From NCBI RefSeq assembly GCF_001742145.1, contig NZ_CP015749.1:4526001-4590000 (forward strand): 64,000 bases of DNA, written 5' to 3'. The stretch comes from Pectobacterium parmentieri. Lineage in GTDB: Bacteria > Pseudomonadota > Gammaproteobacteria > Enterobacterales > Enterobacteriaceae. The position numbers were made by a program, and so were the translations under genes. Position 1 is the first letter of the stretch, and each line of letters begins with the position of its first letter. Positions 1 to 8,394 of the stretch are shown one piece after another. Under the pieces are notes generated by a model. It was not told the origin of the DNA and ran no database searches. It saw only the letters and a program-made list of their open reading frames with translations.

Positions 1-1
1 G

Positions 2-940
2 AAATACCAACATACGCTGATGGCTGGCCGTACCCACGGCATGCAGGCGCTGCCGACCACGTTTGGCTTCAAACTGGCTGTCTGGCTGGATGAGTTTATT
101 CGTCACCTTGAGCGTTTGGGTGAAATCAGAGAGCGTGTTTTGGTTGGCAACATCAACGGCGCTATTTGCACCTATGCTTCTTTTGGCGAGCAAGGGCCGG
201 AAATTGAGCGTCTGACGCTGGATAAACTGGGGCTGAATACGCCGAATATCGGCTGGCAGTCTGCCCGCGATCGCTTCTCCGAATATGCCTCCGTGACGGT
301 TCTGATCAGCGGTACGCTGGGCAAAATCGGCAACGAGCTGTACAACCTGATGCGCACCGAGATTAATGAAATCGAAGAGCCGTTCTCCGAAGGGAAAATC
401 GGTTCTACCACGATGCCGCACAAACGTAACCCTGCCGCGCTGGAAGGGCTGGCGAGCCTGACGGCACCGCTGTTTAAGAGCGCCGCGCTGATCCACGAAT
501 CCATGAAAGTTGAACATGAGCGCGATGCGATGAGCTGGCGTGCGGAGTGGATCGCGCTGCCGGAAATCAACATCTATTTGTCCGCTCAACTTCAGAATGC
601 ACTTGGCATCCTGCGTGGCATGTCTGTTAACGAAAAGCAGATGCTGGCGAACCTCGATCTGCAAAATGGCCTGCTGTTGTCCGAGAAAGTGATGTTCGAG
701 ATTGGCAAACGTCTCGGTAAGCAGACCGCTCACCATTTGGTTTACGAATGTTCTATGCAGGCATTCGAGCAGGATCAGTCCTTTAAATCGGTGCTGCTGG
801 CCCATCCGGTGCTTTCTGAACAGGTGACTGCCGCCGATCTGGACGACTGGCTGAATCCGGCGAACTATGTCGGTAGCGCGCCGCAGAAGGTTGATGATGT
901 TATCCGCTATGCAGATAACTCCGGCCTGTTGCCAGCATAA
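2..940 (+). CDS. Fumarate-lyase superfamily lyase (argininosuccinate/adenylosuccinate lyase-like), 5' end missing; candidate S-(2-succino) lyase
   Basis: The reading frame is open from base 2, so the N-terminus lies outside the window; about 312 residues remain. Two superfamily active-site blocks are visible: GRTHGMQALP near the left edge and the signature GSTTMPHKRNP at about residues 134-144 of the fragment, whose loop carries the catalytic serine in this superfamily. Members eliminate fumarate from a succinyl-N or succinyl-S adduct. The next genes are a GNAT acetyltransferase, an amino-acid ABC importer and an M20 deacylase, the same set that accompanies S-(2-succino)cysteine breakdown in Bacillus (yxe operon), where a monooxygenase takes the cleavage role. 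A lyase able to release fumarate and cysteine from that adduct has been reported in Dickeya. Substrate is therefore inferred, not shown. A purB or argH role is less likely because of the context. Confidence 0.85.
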   Translation, partial: KYQHTLMAGRTHGMQALPTTFGFKLAVWLDEFIRHLERLGEIRERVLVGNINGAICTYASFGEQGPEIERLTLDKLGLNTPNIGWQSARDRFSEYASVTVLISGTLGKIGNELYNLMRTEINEIEEPFSEGKIGSTTMPHKRNPAALEGLASLTAPLFKSAALIHESMKVEHERDAMSWRAEWIALPEINIYLSAQLQNALGILRGMSVNEKQMLANLDLQNGLLLSEKVMFEIGKRLGKQTAHHLVYECSMQAFEQDQSFKSVLLAHPVLSEQVTAADLDDWLNPANYVGSAPQKVDDVIRYADNSGLLPA

Positions 941-949
941 GGTGAAACC

Positions 950-1492
950 ATGAGTATCGTATTTCGTCAGGCTACGCTTGCGGATGATGAAACTTTTTTG
1001 GCACTGGCGCTGGCGGCCTTTGAGCCCATTCGCCAGTTAGGTATCAATTTTTCTGCGGCCCATGCGGATATTGACATGGTGCGCACGCATATCGCCTCAC
1101 ACGGCGTTTATGTGATGGAAAAAGACGGGGAGATGGTGTCGTCATTTACCATTCGCTATCCGTGGGGGCCTGAGCCGGGTCCGTTCGGTTTACCCCATCT
1201 GGGCTGGTTTGCGACGCACCCTGGCTATAAAAAACAGGGATTGGGTAAGCAAATGATGGGCTGGCTGGAAGAAGAAATTCTGATTAACCAGCTCAAAGCG
1301 CCAGCAGTGTCGCTGGGCACTGCGCAAAACCACCCGTGGCTGATTGAGATGTACCGAAATTATGGTTTCAAGGAAGTCGGGCAGACGAATCTGGGAAAAG
1401 GACACCTGACAATCTGGATGGAAAAAATCCTTGATAACCAATTGTACGACCAGTGGAAAGATAAAAATTCAAAAAGAGAGGCAGTAAAATGA
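950..1492 (+). CDS. GNAT-family N-acetyltransferase (YxeL-like position)
   Basis: A 180-residue protein with the GNAT fold: an acetyl-CoA-binding block GWFATHPGYKKQGLGKQMMGW at about residues 86-106 (the R/Q-x-x-G-x-G/A loop is KQGLGK), followed by the C-terminal block ending near YRNYGFKEVG. It starts nine bases after the lyase stop with a good ribosome binding site (AAGGTGAAACC then ATG) and its TGA overlaps the start of the next gene. In the B. subtilis yxe operon the GNAT protein YxeL N-acetylates S-(2-succino)cysteine; the same role here, or N-acetylation of a related amino acid before cleavage and later deacylation by the M20 enzyme at 3886-5043, is inferred from the neighbourhood. Confidence 0.85.
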   Translation: MSIVFRQATLADDETFLALALAAFEPIRQLGINFSAAHADIDMVRTHIASHGVYVMEKDGEMVSSFTIRYPWGPEPGPFGLPHLGWFATHPGYKKQGLGKQMMGWLEEEILINQLKAPAVSLGTAQNHPWLIEMYRNYGFKEVGQTNLGKGHLTIWMEKILDNQLYDQWKDKNSKREAVK

Positions 1493-2280
1493 TGAAAAAA
1501 GTAACGTTGTCTGTTCTGGCGCTGACGACCGCCTTTCTTGTTGCCGGTTGTGATTCTGGGAAGAGCGGCACCGAGCAGGAAAAAGTATTGAAAGTGGGTT
1601 CAACGGGCCAGAGTTATCCAAGTGGTTTTAAGCAGGATAACAAGCTGGTCGGGTTTGACGTTGAAGTCACGGAAACCATCGCGAAGGATTTGAACTACAA
1701 AGTTGAGTGGGTTACCGCTGATTTCAGTGGCCTGATGGGGCAATTGGAAGCGAAAAAGCTGGATACCGTGGCGAACGTGGTGGCAATTACCCCTGCACGT
1801 CAGGAAAAATACAATTTCGCCCAGCCGTATAGCTTCTACGGTAGCCAGATTGTGACGCACAAAGATAACACAGACATTAATACACTGGCCGACCTGAAAG
1901 GGAAGACGGTTGCTGGCGTTCTGGGTTCTAACCACGTCAACAACCTGAAAAAAGCCTTTGCCGACGGCAGCGTCACTATTCGCACCTATGAAACACGCGA
2001 TGGTGCGATGAACGATGCGCTGTCTAAACGCGTTGAAGGCTACGTGAATTCACGTCCGATCCTGCTGGCAGAAATCAATAAGCGTAACCTTCCGTTTAAG
2101 CTGGTTGGTGAGCCGCTGGTGATTGAAGAGGTCAGCTTCCCGTTCCACAAAGACGAAAATGGTGATGCATTACGTAAACAATTCGATGCTGAATTGACGA
2201 AAATGCGTGAAGATGGACGCCTGAAAGCTCTCGCCGAAAAATACTTTGGTGAGGATATCTCTGTTTCACCGAAAAAGTAA
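1489..2280 (+). CDS. Polar amino-acid ABC transporter, substrate-binding lipoprotein
   Basis: A 263-residue family-3 solute-binding protein. The N-terminus is a lipoprotein signal peptide with lipobox VAGC (Cys about residue 21), so it should be anchored in the periplasm to the inner membrane. The body shows the family pattern: KVGSTG at the start of lobe 1, LVGFDVEVTETIAKDL (substrate-contact region) and DLKGKTVAGVLGSN at the lobe hinge. Two tandem ATG codons (1489 and 1492) could start it; the first overlaps the acetyltransferase stop as ATGA. The permease and ATPase genes follow, making a complete importer. The ligand is probably a cystine-like or acidic modified amino acid; the sequence alone does not say which. 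Confidence 0.92.
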   Translation: MMKKVTLSVLALTTAFLVAGCDSGKSGTEQEKVLKVGSTGQSYPSGFKQDNKLVGFDVEVTETIAKDLNYKVEWVTADFSGLMGQLEAKKLDTVANVVAITPARQEKYNFAQPYSFYGSQIVTHKDNTDINTLADLKGKTVAGVLGSNHVNNLKKAFADGSVTIRTYETRDGAMNDALSKRVEGYVNSRPILLAEINKRNLPFKLVGEPLVIEEVSFPFHKDENGDALRKQFDAELTKMREDGRLKALAEKYFGEDISVSPKK

Positions 2281-2365
2281 CGTTATTGCATTGCCGCTTG
2301 TCGGTTGACTTATCGCCTCCTCCACCGGTGCAGTATGGCCGGTGGAAGCATTAATGGTATAACTC

Positions 2366-3037
2366 ATGAATGTCGATCTTGCCTACCTGCTGAAGGTCTT
2401 TCCCCAGGTATTAATGTATTTGCCGACCACGCTGTTCCTTGCCGTGGTGTCGATGTTTTTTGCTATGGTTCTCGGCCTTATCCTGGCGTTAGTCCGTGAA
2501 AGCAAGATCGTCGCGGTAGTAAAAATTGTCGAACTGTATATTTCCCTGTTCCGCGGTATTCCGTCGCTGGTTCAATTGTTTATTATCTATTTCGGCCTAC
2601 CGCAGCTATTTCCAAGCTTATCCAATCTGGATGCGATGACGGCCGCGATTATTGGTTTTAGCCTGAAAACCTCCGCCTATATGGCTGAGATTTTCCGTGC
2701 AGGCCTGGCCTCGGTGGATTTCGGCCAGACGGAAGCGGGTCTGTCCATTGGCATGAGTAAAGCGCAGGTCTATCGCCGCATCGTGTTGCCTCAGGCCATG
2801 CTGAATGCGCTGCCAGCGACGGGGAACACCTTTATTTCCCTGATTAAAGATACTTCGGTGGCCTTTGCGCTGGGTGTCTCCGAGCTGTTCGCGGAAGGCA
2901 AGATGATTGCCGCTGAATCTCTGCGTTTCTTTGAGACCTTCCTGGTCGTGGGTCTGATTTACTGGATGGTGATTGTGGTTTACGCCTGGCTGCAAAAACA
3001 GCTTGAGAAGAAACTGAATCACTCGCTACAGCGATAA
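2366..3037 (+). CDS. Polar amino-acid ABC transporter, permease
   Basis: A 223-residue inner-membrane protein of the HisM/GlnP (HEAT) type. It has an N-terminal hydrophobic segment at about 15-40, the early motif LFRGIPSLVQLF and the conserved EAA loop near residues 128-150 (EAGLSIGMSKAQVYRRIVLPQA), which contacts the ATPase. It most likely works as a homodimer because only one permease gene is present. The 85-base gap before it contains the short inverted repeat CCACCGGTGCAGTATGGCCGGTGG (2320-2343), possibly tuning the level of downstream message relative to the binding protein. The ATPase gene begins nine bases after the stop. It belongs to the same operon as the GNAT and M20 genes. Confidence 0.92.
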   Translation: MNVDLAYLLKVFPQVLMYLPTTLFLAVVSMFFAMVLGLILALVRESKIVAVVKIVELYISLFRGIPSLVQLFIIYFGLPQLFPSLSNLDAMTAAIIGFSLKTSAYMAEIFRAGLASVDFGQTEAGLSIGMSKAQVYRRIVLPQAMLNALPATGNTFISLIKDTSVAFALGVSELFAEGKMIAAESLRFFETFLVVGLIYWMVIVVYAWLQKQLEKKLNHSLQR

Positions 3038-3046
3038 GGGGCTGAC

Positions 3047-3808
3047 ATGATCAGTGTAAAGAATCTTTCTAAACGCTTTGGCGATCAGGTGGTGTTGAAC
3101 AACATTAGTCTGGATATCGCGAAAGGCGAAGTTGTTGCCATCATCGGCCCATCCGGTTCAGGTAAATCCACGCTACTGCGCTGCCTAAATCTGCTGGAAA
3201 CGCCAGAGTCAGGCACGATTGAAATTGGCGAACAAATGCTGGATACGCATCGTTATTCCTCCAAGGAGGCCTACGCGCTGCGCCGTCAAACGGCGATGGT
3301 ATTCCAGAGCTATAACCTATTTAAGAACAAGACGGCGCTGGAGAATGTAACGGAAGCGCTGATTGTCGTGAAAAAAATGCCGAAGAAGCAGGCGGATGAA
3401 ATCGGTCTGGCGTTGCTGGAACAGGTTGGCCTGCTGCCGCAGGCGGCGCAGTATCCGGTGACGTTATCCGGCGGGCAGCAGCAGCGTGTGAGTATTGCTC
3501 GTGCGCTGGCGGTCGATCCGAAAGCCATTTTGTTTGATGAACCGACCTCGGCACTGGATCCAGAAAGGGTACACGAAGTGCTTCAGGTGATTCAGAAGCT
3601 GGCGAAAAACGACACCACGATGGTGATCGTTACCCATGAAATGCAGTTTGCCAAAGAAGTGGCTGACCGCGTGATCTTCATGGCAGACGGTCACATCGTT
3701 GAGGAAGGCCCGGCGGAGCAGGTGATCAGCTTCTCAGATAACCCGCAAACCCAGCGTTTCCTGCGTCAGTTGACCAAGCTGCCTGAGCCGCTTGAGTACG
3801 ATATTTAA
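3047..3808 (+). CDS. Polar amino-acid ABC transporter, ATP-binding protein
   Basis: A 253-residue ATPase of the GlnQ/HisP group. Visible motifs in order: Walker [10 protein letters not shown] at residues 34-42, Q-loop around VFQSYNLF, ABC signature LSGGQQQR, Walker B AILFDEP and the switch histidine in VTHEMQFA. It supplies energy to the permease encoded just upstream, on the cytoplasmic face. The ribosome binding site AAGGGG lies eight bases before ATG. After its stop there are about 77 bases, including a short GC-rich inverted repeat (GCCCCGTCAGACGGGGC, 3846-3862), before the M20 gene; it could be a weak terminator or processing site. Confidence 0.95.
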   Translation: MISVKNLSKRFGDQVVLNNISLDIAKGEVVAIIGPSGSGKSTLLRCLNLLETPESGTIEIGEQMLDTHRYSSKEAYALRRQTAMVFQSYNLFKNKTALENVTEALIVVKKMPKKQADEIGLALLEQVGLLPQAAQYPVTLSGGQQQRVSIARALAVDPKAILFDEPTSALDPERVHEVLQVIQKLAKNDTTMVIVTHEMQFAKEVADRVIFMADGHIVEEGPAEQVISFSDNPQTQRFLRQLTKLPEPLEYDI

Positions 3809-3885
3809 CGCACACGTAGACATACCTGCACGCCTGAACAAGGCCGCCCCGTCAGACGGGGCACGATAATGTGGAGCAAGAATTG

Positions 3886-5043
3886 ATGAGAACAGCACCT
3901 CAGCACGAGCCTCTGGCTCAGTTTATTCAGGCGTTTCGCCACGATTTACACCGCAATCCTGAACTGTCGAATCAGGAGTTCGAAACGACGAAAAAGATTC
4001 GTGCGGTATTGGAAAAAGAAGGGATTCGCGTCCTCGATCTACCATTGAAAACTGGTCTGGTCGCGGAAGTCGGTGGCCTACAGGATGGCCCACTGGTCGT
4101 GGTGCGTTCGGACATCGACGCCCTGCCGATTGAGGAAGAGTCTGGCGTAGAATTCACGTCGCTCAACAAAGGGGTGATGCACGCCTGCGGTCATGACTTT
4201 CACTCTTCCGCTGCGTTGGGTGCGGCGATCCTGCTGAAGAAAATCGAGCCGGAACTGAAAGGCACGGTGCGGATTTTGTTCCAGGCGGCTGAAGAGACTG
4301 GGCTGGGCGCACCGGAAGTGATTGCTGTCGGTGCGTTGGACAATGCGGTAGCGATTTTCGGTATTCACAACGATCCGACGTTGCCTGTTGGCGTCATCGG
4401 TGGGAAAGACGGTGCATTGACGGCGGGTGTTGACCGCTTTGAGATCAAAATTGCGGCGAAAGGCTGCCACGCCGCGAAGCCGCATGAAGGCAACGATCCG
4501 ATAATCATTTTGGGTCAGTTGATTTCTGCGGTGCAAACCATCATCAGTCGCACGGTGTCGTCCGATAATAACGCGGTGGTGTCAATTACTCAGGTACATA
4601 GCGGCAGCACTTGGAACGTTATTCCCGATACGGCCTATGTTGAAGGTACGGTCCGAACGTTCAATCAGGACGCGCGTGATTTAATTGAACAGCGCTTCCG
4701 CCAAATCGTTTCGGGTATCGCCAGCACCTTTGGCGCGGAAATTGAGTTCCTGTGGCATGCAGGGCCGCCATCGGTGATCAATACGCCAGAGTGGGTTGAG
4801 TTTGCGCTGAACGTGGCAAGTGACGAAGGGTTTGAAGCACGCCGTGTGGAAGCCAGCCCGATTGGTGAAGATTTTGCGTTCTATCAGCAGAAACTGCCGG
4901 GTACTTTCATGATGGTTGGCTCCGGCGGACCTTATGCACTACACCACCCGAAATTCCGCGTTGACGACAGCGCACTGTTCCCAACGGCACACTATCTGTA
5001 TCAGGTCGCGAAACAGAGTTTAGAGCAGCTCTCTTCTCGCTAA
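3886..5043 (+). CDS. M20-family amidohydrolase / N-acyl amino-acid deacylase (YxeP-like)
   Basis: A 385-residue zinc peptidase-family protein. Metal-site motifs are clear: HACGHDFHSS (about residues 99-108), QAAEETGLG with the catalytic Glu pair, and HHPKFRVDD near the C-terminus. M20D members such as YxeP, hippurate hydrolase and N-acetylcysteine deacetylase remove an acyl group from an amino acid. I chose ATG 3886 because GTGGAG lies at a proper distance before it; a GTG at 3871 would add five residues. Position at the end of the lyase-GNAT-ABC operon suggests it deacetylates the N-acetylated product (for instance N-acetylcysteine) to complete a succinyl-adduct salvage route. A strong bidirectional terminator follows. 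Confidence 0.9.
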   Translation: MRTAPQHEPLAQFIQAFRHDLHRNPELSNQEFETTKKIRAVLEKEGIRVLDLPLKTGLVAEVGGLQDGPLVVVRSDIDALPIEEESGVEFTSLNKGVMHACGHDFHSSAALGAAILLKKIEPELKGTVRILFQAAEETGLGAPEVIAVGALDNAVAIFGIHNDPTLPVGVIGGKDGALTAGVDRFEIKIAAKGCHAAKPHEGNDPIIILGQLISAVQTIISRTVSSDNNAVVSITQVHSGSTWNVIPDTAYVEGTVRTFNQDARDLIEQRFRQIVSGIASTFGAEIEFLWHAGPPSVINTPEWVEFALNVASDEGFEARRVEASPIGEDFAFYQQKLPGTFMMVGSGGPYALHHPKFRVDDSALFPTAHYLYQVAKQSLEQLSSR

Positions 5044-5061
5044 TTCCTGATTGCTTAATGC

Positions 5062-5095
5062 TATCCGCGTCGGTTTTCCGACGCGGATATTTTTT
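5062..5095. terminator. Bidirectional Rho-independent terminator
   Basis: A perfect 12-bp stem TATCCGCGTCGG / CCGACGCGGATA with a TTTT loop, followed on the plus strand by a run of six T. It separates the converging M20 gene (plus) and the AapP-type ATPase gene (minus); the minus side lacks an equally long T run. Confidence 0.85.
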
Positions 5096-5100
5096 GCCTA

Positions 5101-5886
5101 TTAATGGCTCAGAATCTGATCCAGGAACTGGCGCGTGCGCGGGTGTGATGGCGTGTTGAAGAAGTCCTGCGGCGGAGCGGATTCAACGATGCTACCGTCG
5201 GCCATCAGAATCACCTTGTCAGCGACCGTCTTGGCAAAGCCCATCTCATGGGTGACGACGATCATCGTCATACCGGATTCCGCCAGATCGAGCATCACAT
5301 CCAACACTTCTTTAATCATCTCTGGATCCAGCGCTGAAGTGGGTTCGTCAAACAGCATGATTTCCGGCTGCATACACAGCGCCCGGGCAATCGCCACACG
5401 CTGCTGTTGGCCGCCAGAGAGCTGGAGCGGGAATTTATGTGCCTGATTGGCGATATGCACCTTCTCCAGATAGTGCATCGCTAAATCGATGGTTTCCTGC
5501 TTCTTACGCTGTTTGACCAGCGTCGGGCCAATCGTCAGGTTATCCAGCACGCTCAGATGGGGAAACAGGTTGAACTGCTGGAACAGCATACCGATGCCGG
5601 AGCGCACGCGGTTGATGTTCTTGATGTTGTCGTTAACTTCGATGCCATTCACGCGGATATGGCCGTCGTGGTGCTCTTCCAGTCGGTTAATACAGCGGAT
5701 GAGTGTGGATTTACCTGAACCAGAAGGGCCGCAAATCACCACGCGCTCGCCTTTCTGTACGTTCAGCGTCACGTTATTCAACGCCTGAAATGCGCCATAC
5801 CATTTGCTGACAGCGTTGATCTCAATGATGACGTTATTGTCTGTAACTACTTGGTTTGTAACTAAAGTGTCTGCGGCTAAGCTCAT
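5101..5886 (-). CDS. aapP: General L-amino-acid ABC transporter, ATP-binding protein (AapP/YhdZ type)
   Basis: A 261-residue ATPase with Walker [11 protein letters not shown]-loop LFQQFNLF, signature LSGGQQQR, Walker B IMLFDEP and switch His in VTHEMGFA. I start it at ATG 5886, preceded by AGGAG; an upstream in-frame TTG (5895) is less likely. It is the last gene of a minus-strand operon whose order (binding protein, two large permeases, ATPase) is that of the AapJQMP/BztABCD importers for L-amino acids, especially acidic ones. The organism therefore carries two different amino-acid importers back to back here. Confidence 0.92.
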   Translation of the reverse strand: MSLAADTLVTNQVVTDNNVIIEINAVSKWYGAFQALNNVTLNVQKGERVVICGPSGSGKSTLIRCINRLEEHHDGHIRVNGIEVNDNIKNINRVRSGIGMLFQQFNLFPHLSVLDNLTIGPTLVKQRKKQETIDLAMHYLEKVHIANQAHKFPLQLSGGQQQRVAIARALCMQPEIMLFDEPTSALDPEMIKEVLDVMLDLAESGMTMIVVTHEMGFAKTVADKVILMADGSIVESAPPQDFFNTPSHPRTRQFLDQILSH

Positions 5887-5928
5887 GGTAACCAAGCTCC
5901 TGTCGGTGTTTTCATCAACGGCTACTGC

Positions 5929-7038
5929 TTAACCGTGATACGTTTCTGGGTTACGGCTGGCATCGATGCGTTTTTCCACCCACAGCGCGTAGCGTGAGAG
6001 CAGGAAGCCAAACAGCAGATAGATAGCCGAGATAAAAATATAGGTTTCAATGTAATAGCGCCGCCATAGCGGATCCTGCATCACTGAGCTGGTGGCGGTG
6101 AGGATGTCAAACAGTCCGATAATGATGACAAACGAGGTGTTCTTCATGGCGGCGATAATATGGTTGGTCATGGCGGGCAGGCAGATGCGCAGCGCCTGCG
6201 GCAGGATGATTTTGGTCGTCGTGTGCCAGTAGCTGAGATTGAGCGCCATCGCCGCTTCGTATTGCCCGCGCGGGACGGACTGTAAACCGCCGCGAATGAC
6301 CTCGGCCTGATAGCAGGCGAAAAACAACGCGATGCCGATAATGATGCGCAGCAGCTTGTTGATTTCCATACCTGCGGGCAGAAACAGCGGGAAGACGTTA
6401 ACGGCGACGAATAGGATCGTGATGAGCGGTACGCCGCGCAGGCCTTCGATGAAAACAACGGACAGGCCGCGTAGGAAAGGCAACGGTGAGCGCCGCCCCA
6501 GTGCCAGCAAAATCGAAACGGGCATACCAATGACGACGGTGCCGCTAAATAACAGGAGCGTTAGCGGCAGGCCACCCCATTCGCTGGAAGGCACGTAAGA
6601 TAAGCCAAATAAACCGCCGGACATCAGGATGGCAATGGCGACTACCGCGATGATCCACAGCGGTAAGAGGATGCGCGAATGCCAGAAACGGGGCATCAGT
6701 GACAGACCGAGAGCCAGAAACCAGATCCCCATTGCCAGTACCAGACGCCAGTGTTCATCGTAAGGGTAAAGGCCAAACAGGATGGGGCGATGTTTTTCCA
6801 CGATCACTGCCCAGCAGGCACCGGCGGCGGCACGACAGACGTCTGGGTCGGTGGTGTACCACACGGCATCGAGAATGCCCCAGTGCAGCAGTTTATTACC
6901 GATGATCCACATCAGCACCACCAGTAGCAGCGTGAGTATAGTTTGCGGCATGCTGCTGAACAGATGGCGGTGCATCCACAGCAGCGGCGTGCGCAGGCGG
7001 CTGGGAACGGTGGAGAGTGACTGTACCGGAAATAACAT
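5929..7038 (-). CDS. aapM: General L-amino-acid ABC transporter, permease (AapM/YhdY type)
   Basis: A 369-residue permease, much longer than HisM-type permeases, as is usual for the AapM/BztC branch: an N-terminal membrane segment (about 30-50) and a periplasmic stretch with two cysteines (DVCRAAAGACW) precede the core transport domain. The core includes FIEGLRGVPLITILF and the EAA loop EAAMALNLSYWHTTTKIILPQALR near residues 272-296. The ribosome binding site GAGGAA precedes ATG 7038. Its upstream neighbour ends ten bases earlier, consistent with co-translation as a heteromeric permease pair. Confidence 0.92.
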   Translation of the reverse strand: MLFPVQSLSTVPSRLRTPLLWMHRHLFSSMPQTILTLLLVVLMWIIGNKLLHWGILDAVWYTTDPDVCRAAAGACWAVIVEKHRPILFGLYPYDEHWRLVLAMGIWFLALGLSLMPRFWHSRILLPLWIIAVVAIAILMSGGLFGLSYVPSSEWGGLPLTLLLFSGTVVIGMPVSILLALGRRSPLPFLRGLSVVFIEGLRGVPLITILFVAVNVFPLFLPAGMEINKLLRIIIGIALFFACYQAEVIRGGLQSVPRGQYEAAMALNLSYWHTTTKIILPQALRICLPAMTNHIIAAMKNTSFVIIIGLFDILTATSSVMQDPLWRRYYIETYIFISAIYLLFGFLLSRYALWVEKRIDASRNPETYHG

Positions 7039-7048
7039 TCAGTGTTCC

Positions 7049-8272
7049 TCAACGCTCTTTGATGGCGACGGCGCGGTTAAATAGATTCATCAGCAGCGAG
7101 GTCACGATGCTGACTGTCAGGTAAACCACCATCATGATGGCAATCACTTCGAGCGCCTGACCGGTTTGATTCATCAGCGTGTTGCTGATGTTCGCCAGCT
7201 CTGGGTAACCGACCACGACCGCGATCGAACTGTTTTTTGATAGGCTGACATACTGGCTGGTCAACGGTGGAACGATGACGCGCATTGCCTGTGGAATGAT
7301 GATGTGGCGCATCATGTGCCAGGGCGAAAAGGACAGCGCACGTGCCGCTTCCAACTGGCCTTTGGGGATAGACTGAATCCCCGCACGCACGATTTCCGCG
7401 ATAAACGCTGAGGAATAGAGCGCAATACCGAGCAACAGTGCCGTGAATTCAGGGCTGACGGTAAAGCCGCCACGGAAGTTAAAACCGCGCAGGATTGGGC
7501 GATCAAGTTCTGCTGGTGCGCCGGAAATCCACCAGACTAGCAGCGGTAGCCCGATGAACGCGACGAGTGTCAGGCGGCCTGTCGGCAGAGAGCGCCCCCG
7601 GCTTTCCCGAATATAGCGCGCCACGCGGTTCAGGATCAGGGAAATTAGGGCGGCGGCGAGTAGGGCGATTCCGCTCAACAGCCAGCCGTGATGCGCCGCG
7701 GGAACGGCAAAAGACAGCCCGCGATTGGTCAGGAAGCCCAGGCTGCCAAGCTCGATAGCATCGCGTGGTGAGGGCAGGTTACGGATAACCACCGACCAGA
7801 AAATTACCTGCAAGATCACCGGAATATTGCGCATCATTTCGATATATCCCCCGGCAAGCCGCGCCAGCAGCCAGTTGCGGGAGACGCGGGCGATACCAAC
7901 GGAGAAGCCCAGCAGCGTAGCAAGCACGATACCGCATAGCGTAACGTACAGGGTATTCAATAAACCGACGCCAAGCGCACGCAGATAGCTGTCGCGTGGG
8001 GTAAACGCGATGAGCTTTTCACCAATCTCAAACTGTGCGGTGTGGTCGAGGAAGCCAAATCCTGTCGCGATATTTTGTGAGCGTAGATTTTCGACTACGT
8101 TGGCGTACAGCCAGTAGCTGAACGCGACGATCAGAAGGCCGAGCAGGCACTGATAAATCCAGGCACGTAGGGATTTGCTGCCAAAGGCGTTCAACAGGTG
8201 GCGCGAGTGAGATGGCGTTCCTGACCACGGTGTGGCTGAGGCTGGTAGTAGCGTCTTGTCTGATGATTTCAT
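7049..8272 (-). CDS. aapQ: General L-amino-acid ABC transporter, permease (AapQ/YhdX type)
   Basis: A 407-residue permease when started at ATG 8272 (MKSSDKT...). It has a first membrane helix at about residues 37-58 (WIYQCLLGLLIVAFSYWLY), an extended periplasmic insertion typical of AapQ/BztB, the motif EMMRNIPVILQVIFW and the EAA loop EAARALSFSPWHMMRHIIIPQA. An ATG at 8353 would add 27 residues that lack family resemblance but has AAAGG in front of it, so the start is not settled. With the AapM-type protein it forms the membrane channel. Confidence 0.9.
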   Translation of the reverse strand: MKSSDKTLLPASATPWSGTPSHSRHLLNAFGSKSLRAWIYQCLLGLLIVAFSYWLYANVVENLRSQNIATGFGFLDHTAQFEIGEKLIAFTPRDSYLRALGVGLLNTLYVTLCGIVLATLLGFSVGIARVSRNWLLARLAGGYIEMMRNIPVILQVIFWSVVIRNLPSPRDAIELGSLGFLTNRGLSFAVPAAHHGWLLSGIALLAAALISLILNRVARYIRESRGRSLPTGRLTLVAFIGLPLLVWWISGAPAELDRPILRGFNFRGGFTVSPEFTALLLGIALYSSAFIAEIVRAGIQSIPKGQLEAARALSFSPWHMMRHIIIPQAMRVIVPPLTSQYVSLSKNSSIAVVVGYPELANISNTLMNQTGQALEVIAIMMVVYLTVSIVTSLLMNLFNRAVAIKER

Positions 8273-8394
8273 TACCGGCGGTCTTTTCTTCTGGTCGTTG
8301 CCGATTCTCAACACACCCAATGACGGTAGTGTCTGAATAGGGCGGTATGGCATCAGCCCGAACCTTTCCGAGCTGACGCCAACAGTGTGGTGAA

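Noticed and set aside
2305..2499. 64-codon frame between the binding-protein and permease genes
   Set aside because: Overlaps the start of the permease gene in another frame and has no family resemblance.
5929..8272. Possible duplicated gene for the two large permeases
   Set aside because: They correspond to the AapQ and AapM branches, which always occur as a heteromeric pair; not a recent duplication.
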